64,000 nt of DNA from Fusobacterium mortiferum (lineage in GTDB: Bacteria; Fusobacteriota; Fusobacteriia; Fusobacteriales; Fusobacteriaceae): positions 119,483 through 183,482 of the forward strand of contig NZ_JACSNP010000002.1 in assembly GCF_016900045.1 (NCBI RefSeq), written 5' to 3'. Each line of letters starts with the position of its first letter. Position 1 is the stretch's first letter. This document shows positions 18,446-28,026 of this stretch, piece by piece. A program made the position numbers and the translations under genes. The notes below the pieces were generated by a model. It searched no databases. It was not told where the DNA came from and saw only the letters and a program-made list of their open reading frames with translations.

Positions 18446-19582
18446 ATGAATCTATTAGAAATATTAAATTTTTCAAAAGAGTATTTGCAAAAATACTCTT
18501 TTTCAAAACCCCGTCTTGAAAGTGAAAAGCTAATAGCAACAGTTTTGAAATTGGATAGAATAACTCTCTATGCATATTTTGATATGGAGCTTACAACAGA
18601 ACAGAAGGATACAATAAAAAAATATCTTAGAGAGATGGCAAGAGGTAGAATAGGTTTTGATGAACTTATGAAGAGTAAGGGAGATATGGAGCTAGATATG
18701 AAAAGTTATAAAGAGGAAAATTATGAGCTACTAAAGAAATCTATTGAGTACCTAGAGAGGTATCAAGTACCAAATGCAAGACTTGATGCTGAGTATATTT
18801 TTGCACATATCTTGAAGGTAAGCAGAGTGACACTAACTTTAAATCTGAACAAAAAAATAGAAGATGAAGATAAAAATAGAATAAGAGAGATGTTAGTAGC
18901 TAGAGGAAAAGAGAGAAAACCTTTACAATATTTACTTGGAGAATGGGAGTTCTACGGATATCCATTCAAGGTTGATGAGAGGGTTCTTATTCCAAGAGCT
19001 GATACAGAGATATTGGTAGAACAGTGTAAATACTTAGTAAATGAGCTACCAACTCCTAAGATAATGGATATAGGAACAGGTAGTGGAGCTATTGCTATAT
19101 CTTTAGGAAAAGAGTTACCAAATGCCAATATATTGGGATTAGATATAAGTGAGGAAGCTCTGGAAGTAGCAACTCAAAATAGAGATATGAATGAGGCTAT
19201 CAATGTAAAATTTCTTAAATCAGATGTATTTTCAACTTTGAGAGATGAAAAATACAAAAATGTGAAATTTAATCTAATCGTTTCAAATCCACCATATATC
19301 CCTACTGGAGAGTATGTAGAACTGATGCCAGAGGTTTTAAGATATGAGCCTAAGAATGCTCTTACAGATGGAGGAGATGGTTATTATTTCTATGAAAAAA
19401 TATCTAAAGAGGCTAAGGAGTTTTTAACAAAGGATGGATATTTAGCCTTTGAAGTGGGATATAATCAAGCTGAAAAGGTAGCTGAATATATGAGAGATAA
19501 TGGATTTGATGTGCTATCAATAGTAAAAGATTATGGTGGAATAGATAGAGTAGTAATTGGAAAGAGAAGAGAGGAAAACTAA
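18446..19582 (+). CDS. prmC: Release-factor glutamine methyltransferase PrmC with duplicated N-terminal domain
   Basis: N5-methylates the GGQ glutamine of release factors. The catalytic motif NPPY is at residues 281-284 and the SAM-binding [14 protein letters not shown] lies near 210-223. The protein has 378 residues, about 100 more than usual. The excess is a second copy of the helical N-terminal domain: residues about 3-70 ([20 protein letters not shown]) and about 92-160 ([20 protein letters not shown]) align. A longer in-frame start at 18389 lies inside prfA and is rejected; ATG 18446 follows the prfA stop directly. Confidence 0.93.
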   Translation: MNLLEILNFSKEYLQKYSFSKPRLESEKLIATVLKLDRITLYAYFDMELTTEQKDTIKKYLREMARGRIGFDELMKSKGDMELDMKSYKEENYELLKKSIEYLERYQVPNARLDAEYIFAHILKVSRVTLTLNLNKKIEDEDKNRIREMLVARGKERKPLQYLLGEWEFYGYPFKVDERVLIPRADTEILVEQCKYLVNELPTPKIMDIGTGSGAIAISLGKELPNANILGLDISEEALEVATQNRDMNEAINVKFLKSDVFSTLRDEKYKNVKFNLIVSNPPYIPTGEYVELMPEVLRYEPKNALTDGGDGYYFYEKISKEAKEFLTKDGYLAFEVGYNQAEKVAEYMRDNGFDVLSIVKDYGGIDRVVIGKRREEN

Positions 19583-20613
19583 TGTCTACAAAACTATGTG
19601 ATTATGATTACCATCTACCAGAGGAATTGATAGGTCAAGAGCCAAGAGAGCCGAGAGACCATTCAAAACTTATGCTAGTAGATAAGAGTAATAAAAAAAT
19701 AGAACATAAACATTTTTATGATATAATAGATTATTTACAAGAGGGAGATATCTTAGTAAGAAACTCTACAAAGGTAATCCCAGCTAGACTTTTTGGACAC
19801 AAAGAAACTGGTGGAGTATTGGAGATTTTACTTATTAAAAGAATAAATCTAGATACTTGGGAGTGTCTTTTAAAACCAGCTAAAAAATTGAAGCTAGGTC
19901 AAAAACTATATGTTGGACCAAATAATGAACTAGTAGCTGAACTTATTGAGATAAAAGAGGATGGAAATAGAGTTTTAAAGTTTACTTATGAAGGAGCTTT
20001 TGAAGAGGTACTTGATAAACTTGGAAATATGCCATTACCACCATATATAGTAGAGGCTCTAAAGGAGAAAGAGAGATATCAAACTGTATATGCTCAAAGA
20101 GGAGAGTCAGTGGCAGCACCAACTGCTGGACTTCATTTCACTAAGGAGCTATTGGAGAAGATAGAGAAAAAAGGGATAAAGATTGTTGATATATTCCTTG
20201 AAGTTGGACTAGGAACATTTAGACCTGTACAGACTGAAGATGTATTAGACCATAAGATGCATGAGGAAGTTTTTGAGATACCTCAAGAGGCAGCTGATAT
20301 AATTAATAGAGGAAAGGCAGAGGGAAGAAGAATTATCTCTGTTGGAACAACTAGTACAAGAGCTTTAGAATCATCAGTAGATGAAAATGGAAAGGTTATA
20401 GCTCAAAAGGGAAGTACAGAGATATTTATATATCCAGGATATAAGTTTAAAGTAGTAGATGCCCTTATTACAAACTTTCACTTACCAAAATCTACTCTAC
20501 TTATGCTAGTATCAGCTTTTTCAAGTAGAGAGTTTATGTTAGATGTATATGAGACAGCTGTAAAAGAGGAGTATCATTTCTTCAGTTTTGGAGATGCAAT
20601 GTTTATCTATTAA
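19582..20613 (+). CDS. queA: S-adenosylmethionine:tRNA ribosyltransferase-isomerase QueA
   Basis: Transfers the ribosyl part of SAM to preQ1 in tRNA to make epoxyqueuosine. The 343-residue protein shows the conserved [12 protein letters not shown] start, [13 protein letters not shown], the core [19 protein letters not shown] and [16 protein letters not shown]. Its ATG overlaps the prmC stop (TAATG). Other queuosine genes are not in the window. Confidence 0.96.
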   Translation: MSTKLCDYDYHLPEELIGQEPREPRDHSKLMLVDKSNKKIEHKHFYDIIDYLQEGDILVRNSTKVIPARLFGHKETGGVLEILLIKRINLDTWECLLKPAKKLKLGQKLYVGPNNELVAELIEIKEDGNRVLKFTYEGAFEEVLDKLGNMPLPPYIVEALKEKERYQTVYAQRGESVAAPTAGLHFTKELLEKIEKKGIKIVDIFLEVGLGTFRPVQTEDVLDHKMHEEVFEIPQEAADIINRGKAEGRRIISVGTTSTRALESSVDENGKVIAQKGSTEIFIYPGYKFKVVDALITNFHLPKSTLLMLVSAFSSREFMLDVYETAVKEEYHFFSFGDAMFIY

Positions 20614-20626
20614 TGGAGTTGATGTG

Positions 20627-21175
20627 ATGAGAATAATTGCAGGAGATGCAAAAAATAAGAGAATAAAAAGTAGAAAGGGAACAGATACAAGACCTACATT
20701 GGGAAGTATGAAGGAGTCACTTTTTTCTATAATTGCTCCCTATGTACCTGATTCTGTATTTTTAGATCTATTCAGTGGAAGTGGAAGCATATCTTTAGAG
20801 GCTTTAAGTAGAGGAGCTAAAAGAGCTGTAATGATAGAAAAGGATGCGGAAGCTTTAAAATATATAATAGAGAATGTAAATAACTTAGGATATGAAGATA
20901 GATGTAGAGCTTATAAAAATGATGTTTTAAGAGCTATTGAAATCTTAGGAAGAAAAGGAGAGAAGTTCAACATAATCTTTATGGACCCACCATACAAAGA
21001 TGAGGTGTGTACTAAGGTTATGAAAGCCATAGAAAAACATAAGATATTAGCTGAAGATGGACTTATAATATGTGAGCACCATGTTTTTGAAGAGATGGCT
21101 GATAATATTGGAGAGTATAAGAAGGCTGACGAGAGAAAATATGGTAAAAAATGTATAACTTTCTATACTAGATAG
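20627..21175 (+). CDS. rsmD: RsmD-type 16S rRNA (guanine(966)-N(2))-methyltransferase
   Basis: 182 residues with MRIIAGDAKNKRIKS at the start, SAM-binding FLDLFSGSGSISLEALSRGA and the catalytic DPPY (MDPPYKDE). In E. coli this enzyme methylates G966 of 16S rRNA. An upstream in-frame ATG at 20588 lies inside queA; GGAG at 20615-20618 positions the ATG at 20627 and I use that. Confidence 0.93.
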   Translation: MRIIAGDAKNKRIKSRKGTDTRPTLGSMKESLFSIIAPYVPDSVFLDLFSGSGSISLEALSRGAKRAVMIEKDAEALKYIIENVNNLGYEDRCRAYKNDVLRAIEILGRKGEKFNIIFMDPPYKDEVCTKVMKAIEKHKILAEDGLIICEHHVFEEMADNIGEYKKADERKYGKKCITFYTR

Positions 21176-21183
21176 GAGGAAGT

Positions 21184-21387
21184 ATGAAATTTGAAGAAAA
21201 TCTTGCAGAGATAGATGAGATAATAGAGAGATTAGAGAGTGGGGAGCTATCCCTTGCTGAATCTATAAAAGAGTATGAGACAGCTATGAAGTTACTCAAA
21301 AAATCTTCTGATCTATTGAATAAGGCAGAGGGAAAGGTTTTAAAAGTAGTAGAGAAAGATGATGAAATACTACTTGAGGAGGTATAA
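21184..21387 (+). CDS. xseB: Exodeoxyribonuclease VII small subunit
   Basis: 67-residue helical protein with the family pattern FEENLAEIDEIIERLESGELSLAESIKEYE. It joins XseA to form the single-strand exonuclease; xseA is not in the window. AGGAGGAAGT precedes ATG. As in many genomes it lies just before the prenyl synthase gene. Confidence 0.93.
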   Translation: MKFEENLAEIDEIIERLESGELSLAESIKEYETAMKLLKKSSDLLNKAEGKVLKVVEKDDEILLEEV

Positions 21388-21388
21388 G

Positions 21389-22276
21389 ATGTTATTTAAA
21401 GAGTATCTTGGAATGGGAAAAAAAATGGTAGAGGATGGAATTGATAAGTATCTAGAGGAGTTAACTTATCCAGAGGTAATAGCAGAAGGTATGAAATATG
21501 CTGTACTAAATGGAGGAAAAAGATTAAGACCAATACTTCTATTTATGACTTTAGATATACTGGGAAGCAAAAAAGAAGAGGGGCTTGCAACTGCTGCAGC
21601 TATTGAAATGATACACTCATACTCTCTAGTTCATGATGATTTACCAGCTCTTGATAATGATGATTATAGAAGAGGAAAATTAACTACTCATAAAAAATTT
21701 GGAGAGGCTGAAGGGATACTTATAGGAGATGCTCTTTTAACACATGCCTTCTATATACTTACAGAGAAAAATTCACATCTTTCACCAGAGAAGATAGTTG
21801 AGATAGTAAAGCTAACATCTAGTTATGCTGGAATCAATGGAATGATAGGTGGACAGATGGTAGATATAGCTAGTGAAGGAAAAAAGATTGATTTAGAAAC
21901 TTTAAAATATATACATGCTAATAAGACAGGAAAATTAATAAAACTTCCTGTAGAAGTGGCTTGTGTAATAGCTGGAGCTTCTAAAGAGGAGAGAGCAACT
22001 CTTATAAAATACTCTGAATTGATAGGACTTGCTTTCCAAATAAAAGATGATATCTTAGATATTGAAGGAGATTTTGAAACAATAGGAAAGCCTGTTGGAA
22101 GTGATTTAGCACTTGATAAATCAACATACCCATCTATTTTAGGAATGGAAGAGAGTAAAAGATTATTAAATGAAACAATAGAAGAGGCTAAAGCTATTGT
22201 AAAAAATAAATTTGGAGAAGAGAGAAGTCAAATTTTATTAGATTTAGCTGATTATATAGGAAATAGGGATAAATAG
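21389..22276 (+). CDS. ispA: Polyprenyl synthetase (geranyl/farnesyl diphosphate synthase)
   Basis: Condenses isopentenyl diphosphate with allylic diphosphates. The first aspartate-rich motif is DDLPALDND (about residues 82-90) and the second is KDDILDIEGD (about 220-229); GGKRLRP and GGQMVDIA are also present. Length 295 fits IspA. An in-frame ATG at 21359 lies inside xseB; GAGGAGGT at 21374-21381 sets the start at 21389. It would supply the isoprenoid carrier made from the dxs pathway. Confidence 0.95.
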   Translation: MLFKEYLGMGKKMVEDGIDKYLEELTYPEVIAEGMKYAVLNGGKRLRPILLFMTLDILGSKKEEGLATAAAIEMIHSYSLVHDDLPALDNDDYRRGKLTTHKKFGEAEGILIGDALLTHAFYILTEKNSHLSPEKIVEIVKLTSSYAGINGMIGGQMVDIASEGKKIDLETLKYIHANKTGKLIKLPVEVACVIAGASKEERATLIKYSELIGLAFQIKDDILDIEGDFETIGKPVGSDLALDKSTYPSILGMEESKRLLNETIEEAKAIVKNKFGEERSQILLDLADYIGNRDK

Positions 22277-22279
22277 TGG

Positions 22280-22320
22280 AAAGGACAGGTAGCAATTTCG
22301 AATTGAACCTGTCCTTTTAG
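22280..22320 (+). terminator. Terminator after ispA
   Basis: An 11-base perfect stem AAAGGACAGGT (22280-22290) / ACCTGTCCTTT (22307-22317) with further pairing in the loop. The U tract is short (TTTT), so efficiency is uncertain. Confidence 0.7.
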
Positions 22321-22384
22321 TATATTAAAAAATATATTTTTATTTTGAAAAAACACAGTATTTAATGTTAAAAAAATATAAAAT

Positions 22385-22413
22385 TTTACATTTTTTTCTA
22401 AAAATGTTATAAT
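22385..22413 (+). promoter_or_regulatory. Promoter of the DUF4143 ATPase gene
   Basis: -35 TTTACA (22385-22390), 17-base spacer, -10 TATAAT (22408-22413), 38 bases before the start codon. Confidence 0.75.
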
Positions 22414-22451
22414 AAAGTTAACACTAAATATATTAAAAAAAGAGGTTAAAG

Positions 22452-23750
22452 ATGTATAGAAAAATTTTTCAATATTTAAAAGAATGGAAAGAAAATCCAT
22501 ATAGGAAACCGCTTATATTACAAGGGGCAAGACAAGTAGGAAAAACTCACTCTGTTCTAACTTTTGGAAAAAATGAATATGAAAATGTTGCATACTTTAA
22601 TTTTGAAACTGATATTAGATTGAAAGAAACATTTGAAGAAAATATAAATCCAGATTATTTAATTCCAATACTTTCTAGACTATCAAATCAAACTATAATA
22701 AAAGATAAAACCCTTATATTTTTTGATGAGATACAACTTTGTGAAAAAGCTTTAACATCATTAAAATACTTCTATGAACAAGCTCCGGAATATCATATTA
22801 TTGTGGCAGGCAGTTTACTTGGAATAGCTGTAAATAGACAAGAGTTTTCATTTCCAGTTGGGAAGGTAGATATTAAAACTTTATATCCGATGGATTTAGA
22901 GGAGTTTTTATTAGCTATGGGAGAAGAGGAGTTAATAAAATCTATTAAAAAATCCTTTGAAGAGAATATTCCCATGCCAAGTGTACTACATAATGTTGCT
23001 TTAGAATATTATAGAAAATACTTGGTAGTTGGCGGAATGCCAGAGTGTATAAGTAAATTTAGAGAAACACAAAACTATACTTTGATTAGACATACTCAAG
23101 ATATGATACTACTAAGCTATTTAAATGACATGAGTAAATACAATGTTACAAATGAGATAAAAAAGACAAGATTAGTTTATGATAATATTACTGTACAACT
23201 ATCTAAGGAAAATACAAAGTTTCAATATAAATTAGTAAAATCAGGTGGAAGAGCTTCAGAATTTGAAAATGCTATTGAATGGCTAATACTTTCAGGGATA
23301 ACTTCTAGGATATATGGATTAGAAGATATTATGAAACCTTTAGAGAACTATAAGAATACAGAAGCTTTTAAAATCTATGTATCAGATATAGGACTTTTAT
23401 GTGCTAAAAAAGAGATAATACCAGAAGATATATTGTATCTTTCAAATGAATTAAATGACTTTAAAGGTGGAATGACTGAGAACTATGTAAATATTCAACT
23501 CAATGTAAAAGAATACACTCAATACTATTGGAAAGCACCAAAGGGAGCATACGAGATAGATTTTATTATTATGAGAGAGGGAAAAATAATTCCAATAGAG
23601 GTAAAATCTGCTGATAATACTAGGTCTAAAAGCTTAGATTACTATATAAAAAGATATCAGCCAGAATATGCTATTAAAATTTCAACTAAAAATTTTGGTT
23701 TTGAAAATGGAGTAAAGAGTATTCCTCTATATGCTGTTTTTTGTATTTAG
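22452..23750 (+). CDS. AAA_14 / DUF4143 family ATP-binding protein
   Basis: 432 residues. Walker A GARQVGKT (about residues 24-31), Walker B IFFDEIQ, sensor VAGSLLG, then the DUF4143 C-terminal half ending with a restriction-nuclease-like EIDFIIMREGKIIPIEVKS segment (about 375-393), where the E-x-K pattern resembles PD-(D/E)xK nucleases. Such proteins are common, often multicopy, in gut anaerobes, and their role is unknown. It is a single-gene unit with its own promoter and terminator, implying a mobile or lineage-specific gene. Confidence 0.88.
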   Translation: MYRKIFQYLKEWKENPYRKPLILQGARQVGKTHSVLTFGKNEYENVAYFNFETDIRLKETFEENINPDYLIPILSRLSNQTIIKDKTLIFFDEIQLCEKALTSLKYFYEQAPEYHIIVAGSLLGIAVNRQEFSFPVGKVDIKTLYPMDLEEFLLAMGEEELIKSIKKSFEENIPMPSVLHNVALEYYRKYLVVGGMPECISKFRETQNYTLIRHTQDMILLSYLNDMSKYNVTNEIKKTRLVYDNITVQLSKENTKFQYKLVKSGGRASEFENAIEWLILSGITSRIYGLEDIMKPLENYKNTEAFKIYVSDIGLLCAKKEIIPEDILYLSNELNDFKGGMTENYVNIQLNVKEYTQYYWKAPKGAYEIDFIIMREGKIIPIEVKSADNTRSKSLDYYIKRYQPEYAIKISTKNFGFENGVKSIPLYAVFCI

Positions 23751-23793
23751 TACTAAAAGGTATTGTTACATTTTTTTAATAGCTCAAGTAATT

Positions 23794-23838
23794 AAAAATG
23801 CTGGAAAGAAAGTTTTTCTTTTTGGCATTTTTTTTAAA
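23794..23838 (+). terminator. Terminator after the ATPase gene
   Basis: The arms AAAAATGC (23794-23801) and GCATTTTT (23825-23832) enclose a second paired A/T-rich stem and are followed by a T run. It separates the ATPase gene from the convergent alpha-galactosidase gene. Confidence 0.7.
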
Positions 23839-23966
23839 ATAAAAAAGGTATAGAGTACTTAAAATTTTTTCAAATTTCTAATACAATATACCTATGCATA
23901 AATTAATTCATAATAATCACAATAACATATGTTTTAATTTAGTCAATATCTATTTCTAGTTTTTCA

Positions 23967-26210
23967 TTATTTACTTTTTAATATAAAGATAGTTGAATCA
24001 AAGTCATTTGATTTTCTAGTTCCATCTAATACTTGTCCAGAAGAAGGGTCAGTAGTTAGTAATCCTAAATTCATTAATTCATCTCCAAAAGCATGTTTTG
24101 TAGCAACTTCATTTGGATTATTTAAGTTAGCTATTGAGTATTCAAACTCAGGATTTAAACCTTGTAATTTAACTCTTCTATAAGCACAGTTTACATCATT
24201 AAGAACTTTATAGTATCCAACTAGAGCTGTTTTTTGATCTTTAGATACAGCCATCCAAGAAACGATATTACTATTAAATGGACTTAATAAACGATAGAAA
24301 GTACCAAATTGGAAGATCTCTCTATATTCTTTAAAGAATTTTACCTGTTCACGAACTTTAGCATGTTCCTCTTCACTTAATTTACTCATGTCAAGCTCAT
24401 ATCCAAAAGCACCAAAGAAAGCTACATTAGCACGAGTTTCAATAGGAGTCATACGTTGAAGTTGGTGGTTAGGTGTTACAGAAACATGAGCTCCCATTGA
24501 TGAAACAGGGTAAACCATAGAAGTTCCATATTGGATTTTTAATCTCTCTACAGCATCTGTATCATCACTTGTCCAACATTGAGGTGCATAGTAAAGCATA
24601 GCTGCATCAAATCTAGCTCCTCCACTTGAACAAGATTCAAATAGTATATGAGGGAATTCAGTAGTTAATCTTTCATAAAGATCATAAACTCCTAATACAT
24701 ATCTATGGAAAACTTCTCCTTGTCTTTCTGGAGGAAGAGCTGGAGAATAACACTCAGTTAAGCAACGGTTCATATCCCATTTAATATATGAAATTTTAGA
24801 GTTTCTAATAACTTCAGCCATCATATTGTAGATATAGTCAACAACCTCTTTTCTAGAGTAGTCAAGAACAAATTGGTTTCTTCCATGAGATTGGTGACGT
24901 CCAGGAACATGTAAAATCCAATCAGGATATTTACGGAAAAGGTCACTATTTTTATTTACCATTTCAGGCTCAAACCAAAGTCCGAATTTCATTCCAAGTT
25001 CCTCTATTTTATGAGATAACCCTTCAACACCATCTTGTAATTTATCTCTATTTGAGAACCAATCTCCAAGTCCTTGGTGGTCATCATTTCTAGTTCCAAA
25101 CCAACCATCATCAAGTACGAATAATTCTATTCCATCATTTTTAGCTGCTTTAGCAATATTTAATATTTTTTCATCATCAAAATCAAAGTATGTACCTTCC
25201 CAGTTATTTACAAGTATAGGTCTAACTTTATCTCTCCATTCTCCTCTAGCAAGTCTTTTTCCAAATAGGTTATGGAAAGTTTGGCTCATTGTATTAAGAC
25301 CAGAAGTAGAGTAAACCATTACAGCTTCTGGAGTTTGAAACTCTTCGTTAGATGCTAAGTGCCAAGTGAATCCAAAAGGATTTATTCCCATAGAAACACG
25401 AGTTACATCATAAGTATCAACCTCTATTTGAGCTAAGAAGTTACCACTATAAACTAAGCTAAATCCAATAGCCTCTCCTAAAGTTTCAGTAGTTTCAGGA
25501 CGTTTTAAAGCTATAAATGGGTTGTGATTGTTACTTGAAATTCCTTTTGTACTGCTGATGGCTTGGATTCCCATCTCTAATTTACGAGTTTTTATGTAAC
25601 GCTCTCTAGACCAAGCTCCAGAAAGGTGTATCCATTCATAATCATAATCAGGTAGATCTAAATTTAAGCTAAGAGCTCTTGTTAAATCAACAGCTTCAGT
25701 ACCTAAGTTTCTAAATCTTGCATTTCTAGTGATAGCATCAAAATCTTTAAAAATTGTATAAGATAGAGTAAGCTCTACTTGTGTAACTTTATCTACTAAT
25801 ACAACTTCTAATGTCATAGCTTCATCTTCTGATTCAACATAAGTAGCTGGAAGACCTTTTAAAGCTTTTTTACCTTTAAATATGTTGTGAGAAACATATT
25901 CAAATTCAGTTATTGTACTTCCGTTCTCTTGTTTTACCTCAAATGCTGGATATCTATAGTCTGTAGTTCCATAGCAAGGATACTCTTGTTTAATATGCTC
26001 TAATGAGAAAGAATAGTCTTTTTCATAAATGTATTGAGTCATAGGACGATTTTTAGCTTCTATAAGGTAACCAAAATCATCTTTATGTCTTATTTTTTTT
26101 CCAAAGTAAAGTTGTCCAAGTTGTCCATTTCTTAAAACTTTGATAATATAGCTGATATTATCGTTACAGATATGAAATTCTCTTGTTTTTTCATTAAAAA
26201 TTATGTTCAT
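23967..26210 (-). CDS. Alpha-galactosidase, glycoside hydrolase family 36
   Basis: Hydrolyses terminal alpha-1,6-galactose from melibiose, raffinose and related sugars. The 747-residue length is that of full GH36 enzymes. Catalytic motifs are visible: LDDGWFG, the nucleophile in YIKWDMNR (Asp about 479) and the acid/base region CWTSDDTDA (Asp about 549), with ESCSSGGARFD between. There is no signal peptide, so it acts in the cytoplasm after sugar import. It is the second gene of an operon with the adjacent sugar symporter (24-base gap), with AAGGAG ahead of its start. Confidence 0.96.
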   Translation of the reverse strand: MNIIFNEKTREFHICNDNISYIIKVLRNGQLGQLYFGKKIRHKDDFGYLIEAKNRPMTQYIYEKDYSFSLEHIKQEYPCYGTTDYRYPAFEVKQENGSTITEFEYVSHNIFKGKKALKGLPATYVESEDEAMTLEVVLVDKVTQVELTLSYTIFKDFDAITRNARFRNLGTEAVDLTRALSLNLDLPDYDYEWIHLSGAWSRERYIKTRKLEMGIQAISSTKGISSNNHNPFIALKRPETTETLGEAIGFSLVYSGNFLAQIEVDTYDVTRVSMGINPFGFTWHLASNEEFQTPEAVMVYSTSGLNTMSQTFHNLFGKRLARGEWRDKVRPILVNNWEGTYFDFDDEKILNIAKAAKNDGIELFVLDDGWFGTRNDDHQGLGDWFSNRDKLQDGVEGLSHKIEELGMKFGLWFEPEMVNKNSDLFRKYPDWILHVPGRHQSHGRNQFVLDYSRKEVVDYIYNMMAEVIRNSKISYIKWDMNRCLTECYSPALPPERQGEVFHRYVLGVYDLYERLTTEFPHILFESCSSGGARFDAAMLYYAPQCWTSDDTDAVERLKIQYGTSMVYPVSSMGAHVSVTPNHQLQRMTPIETRANVAFFGAFGYELDMSKLSEEEHAKVREQVKFFKEYREIFQFGTFYRLLSPFNSNIVSWMAVSKDQKTALVGYYKVLNDVNCAYRRVKLQGLNPEFEYSIANLNNPNEVATKHAFGDELMNLGLLTTDPSSGQVLDGTRKSNDFDSTIFILKSK

Positions 26211-26234
26211 AAAAACTCCTTTATTAAGTAAAAA

Positions 26235-27665
26235 TTAATTGTTGATAGTTTCAAGTAGAACCTCTTCAGTTCTTTCTTCAGTTTCTTTTGAAGATGTAGT
26301 ATTATTACTATTTAGTTGAGCAACTTTTTCTCTAACCTCATAAAGTACTTTTCCTTTTAGTTTATAACCCTTAATATAGATGAATAAGCTTATAAGGATA
26401 AAAATTAATGATGGAAGGAAAACTAATAGACGTAATCCTAAGATTGTACTAGCTGATTGCTCAGGTAATGAAGCATCATATCCTAATAGAGTTAAAGAAA
26501 GTCCAGTTAAAAGTCCACATATAGCCATTGATGTTTTTACTAGGAATGTTTGAGCAGAACAAATAATACTTTCATTTCTCATTCCAAATTGTAATTGGTT
26601 ATAGTCAATAACATCGGCAACTAAAACTGTGATAGTTCCGATAACAAGTCCAGAACCTATTTTTATTCCTATTGTTCCTAAAACTAAGAGTACTAAACTA
26701 GCAGGAGCTACAAAAGCTGAGAATCCTAATATTGAAAGTCCAGCAACTCCAGTTATACAAGTTATTTTATAAGTTGAGTCACGTCCAATTTTTCTAGCAA
26801 ATATTGGGAACATTACAAGTCCTAACATTTCAGCTAATTGGCAAGCACTATAAGCTGAGAAAAGATTTAAATTCTTAGCAACATATTTTAAATAGTATAC
26901 CATAAAACTACTATAAGCACTATTATATAAATGGAATCCTAAAAGTAGTCCTATATATGATTTAAGATGTTTATTTGTAGTAAGTACAGTCCACATATGC
27001 TTTAAATCTATTTTTTCATTTTGAGTTTCTAGAGAACTATTTTCTTTTACATTAAATACTGTGATAGCAAGGGTTCCAATATATACAAGAGCTATTAAAA
27101 CAGAACCAGCCATATATCCAAATTTATCGTTTGCTTCATTTCCAAAAGCTTTATTGAAAAAATAGATTAATTGGAAACTGATAACTCCTAGAACAACATA
27201 AGAAGAACTTGCAAATATTCTAGGAATAACTCCAACTTCTTCACGTTCATGAGGATCAGAAGTTAAGTTTGGTAACCAAGACCAGTAAGGAATATCAAGC
27301 ATAGTATAAGTCATTCCAAATAATATGTAAACAATACTTATATAGGCATAAAGAATAGTTCCTTGAAGATTAAATGAGGTAAATAGTAATACTAAAGTTA
27401 CTGCATTTAATAAAGTTCCAATAGATATCCAAGTACGGAATTTACCAAACTTGTTATGTGTATTATCAACTATCATTCCCATAACTGGGTCATTGATAGC
27501 ATCCCAGATTCTTGCAACAAAGAATAGTGAACCAACGAAAGCAGGTGAAAGGTATAAAACATCAGTAAAATATATCATTAAAAAGATATTAACATAAGCA
27601 AGTATGATGTCTTTTCCAAAAGCACCTATACCAAAAGAATATTTTTCTTTAAAAGATAAAGCCAT
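26235..27665 (-). CDS. Glycoside-pentoside-hexuronide (GPH) family sugar:cation symporter
   Basis: 476-residue, 12-helix transporter of the MelB/XylP/LacS type. The early segment KEKYSFGIGAFGKDI and RIWDAINDPVMGMIVDNT are GPH hallmarks. Located upstream of and in the same direction as the GH36 gene, it is probably the melibiose or raffinose importer. A TTG at 27683 in frame would place the GGGAGG ribosome site inside the coding sequence; the ATG at 27665 is the sensible start. The last 35 residues are a polar, Glu/Thr-rich tail. Confidence 0.92.
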   Translation of the reverse strand: MALSFKEKYSFGIGAFGKDIILAYVNIFLMIYFTDVLYLSPAFVGSLFFVARIWDAINDPVMGMIVDNTHNKFGKFRTWISIGTLLNAVTLVLLFTSFNLQGTILYAYISIVYILFGMTYTMLDIPYWSWLPNLTSDPHEREEVGVIPRIFASSSYVVLGVISFQLIYFFNKAFGNEANDKFGYMAGSVLIALVYIGTLAITVFNVKENSSLETQNEKIDLKHMWTVLTTNKHLKSYIGLLLGFHLYNSAYSSFMVYYLKYVAKNLNLFSAYSACQLAEMLGLVMFPIFARKIGRDSTYKITCITGVAGLSILGFSAFVAPASLVLLVLGTIGIKIGSGLVIGTITVLVADVIDYNQLQFGMRNESIICSAQTFLVKTSMAICGLLTGLSLTLLGYDASLPEQSASTILGLRLLVFLPSLIFILISLFIYIKGYKLKGKVLYEVREKVAQLNSNNTTSSKETEERTEEVLLETINN

Positions 27666-27704
27666 AAAAACCTCCCAAAACAAAAATTATTTTAAATTAA
27701 AAAC

Positions 27705-27724
27705 GATAGATGTGCACCTTTATC
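27705..27724. promoter_or_regulatory. Possible operator dyad in the symporter leader
   Basis: A 20-base imperfect palindrome with 8 of 10 pairs matching, GATA at one end, TATC at the other and GTGCAC at the centre. Placed 40 bases upstream of the symporter start, it could bind a regulator. AraC proteins usually prefer direct repeats, so another repressor is equally possible. Confidence 0.35.
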
Positions 27725-27967
27725 TAACAAAACAATTATAAAATATATAATATAATTTTAAAATATCTTTTTGTTGTTTTAAAGAGTCTAAATGTTATTT
27801 TTAAAGAAAAAATATTTTTTTAAAAAACGAACAATGTTCTGGAATAGAAATAAAAAACTTAAAATCAAAATAAAATGTCATGAAAAAATTATGGTAAAGT
27901 TCCCATGAATACTAGCTTTATCAAAACTAGGAGGTGAATAGTAGTAAAAAAAATGGGGATACAACTC

Positions 27968-27996
27968 TTGTATAAAAAAATATATTATGATATATT
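27968..27996 (+). promoter_or_regulatory. Promoter of the AraC-family regulator
   Basis: -35 TTGTAT (27968-27973), 17-base spacer, -10 TATATT (27991-27996), just upstream of the GAGGAG ribosome site. Confidence 0.65.
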
Positions 27997-28026
27997 AAAT
28001 CTCAGAAAGTGAGAAGAGGAGATAAT

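Larger units (their letters stand above)
27666..28026. other. Divergent intergenic regulatory region of the alpha-galactoside genes
   Basis: About 360 bases, strongly AT-rich, between the symporter (minus) and the AraC regulator (plus). I see the regulator promoter at its right end and a dyad around GTGCAC at 27705-27724. A clear symporter promoter is not obvious; a TATAAT on the minus strand near 27736-27742 could be its -10. Only very short open frames occur (for example one opened by GGAGGTG near 27930), which I do not regard as genes. Confidence 0.6.

Noticed and set aside
27925..27965. Short leader peptide before the AraC gene
   Set aside because: The frame opened by GGAGGTG has only about 13 codons, lies upstream of the predicted promoter and shows no features of a regulatory leader.
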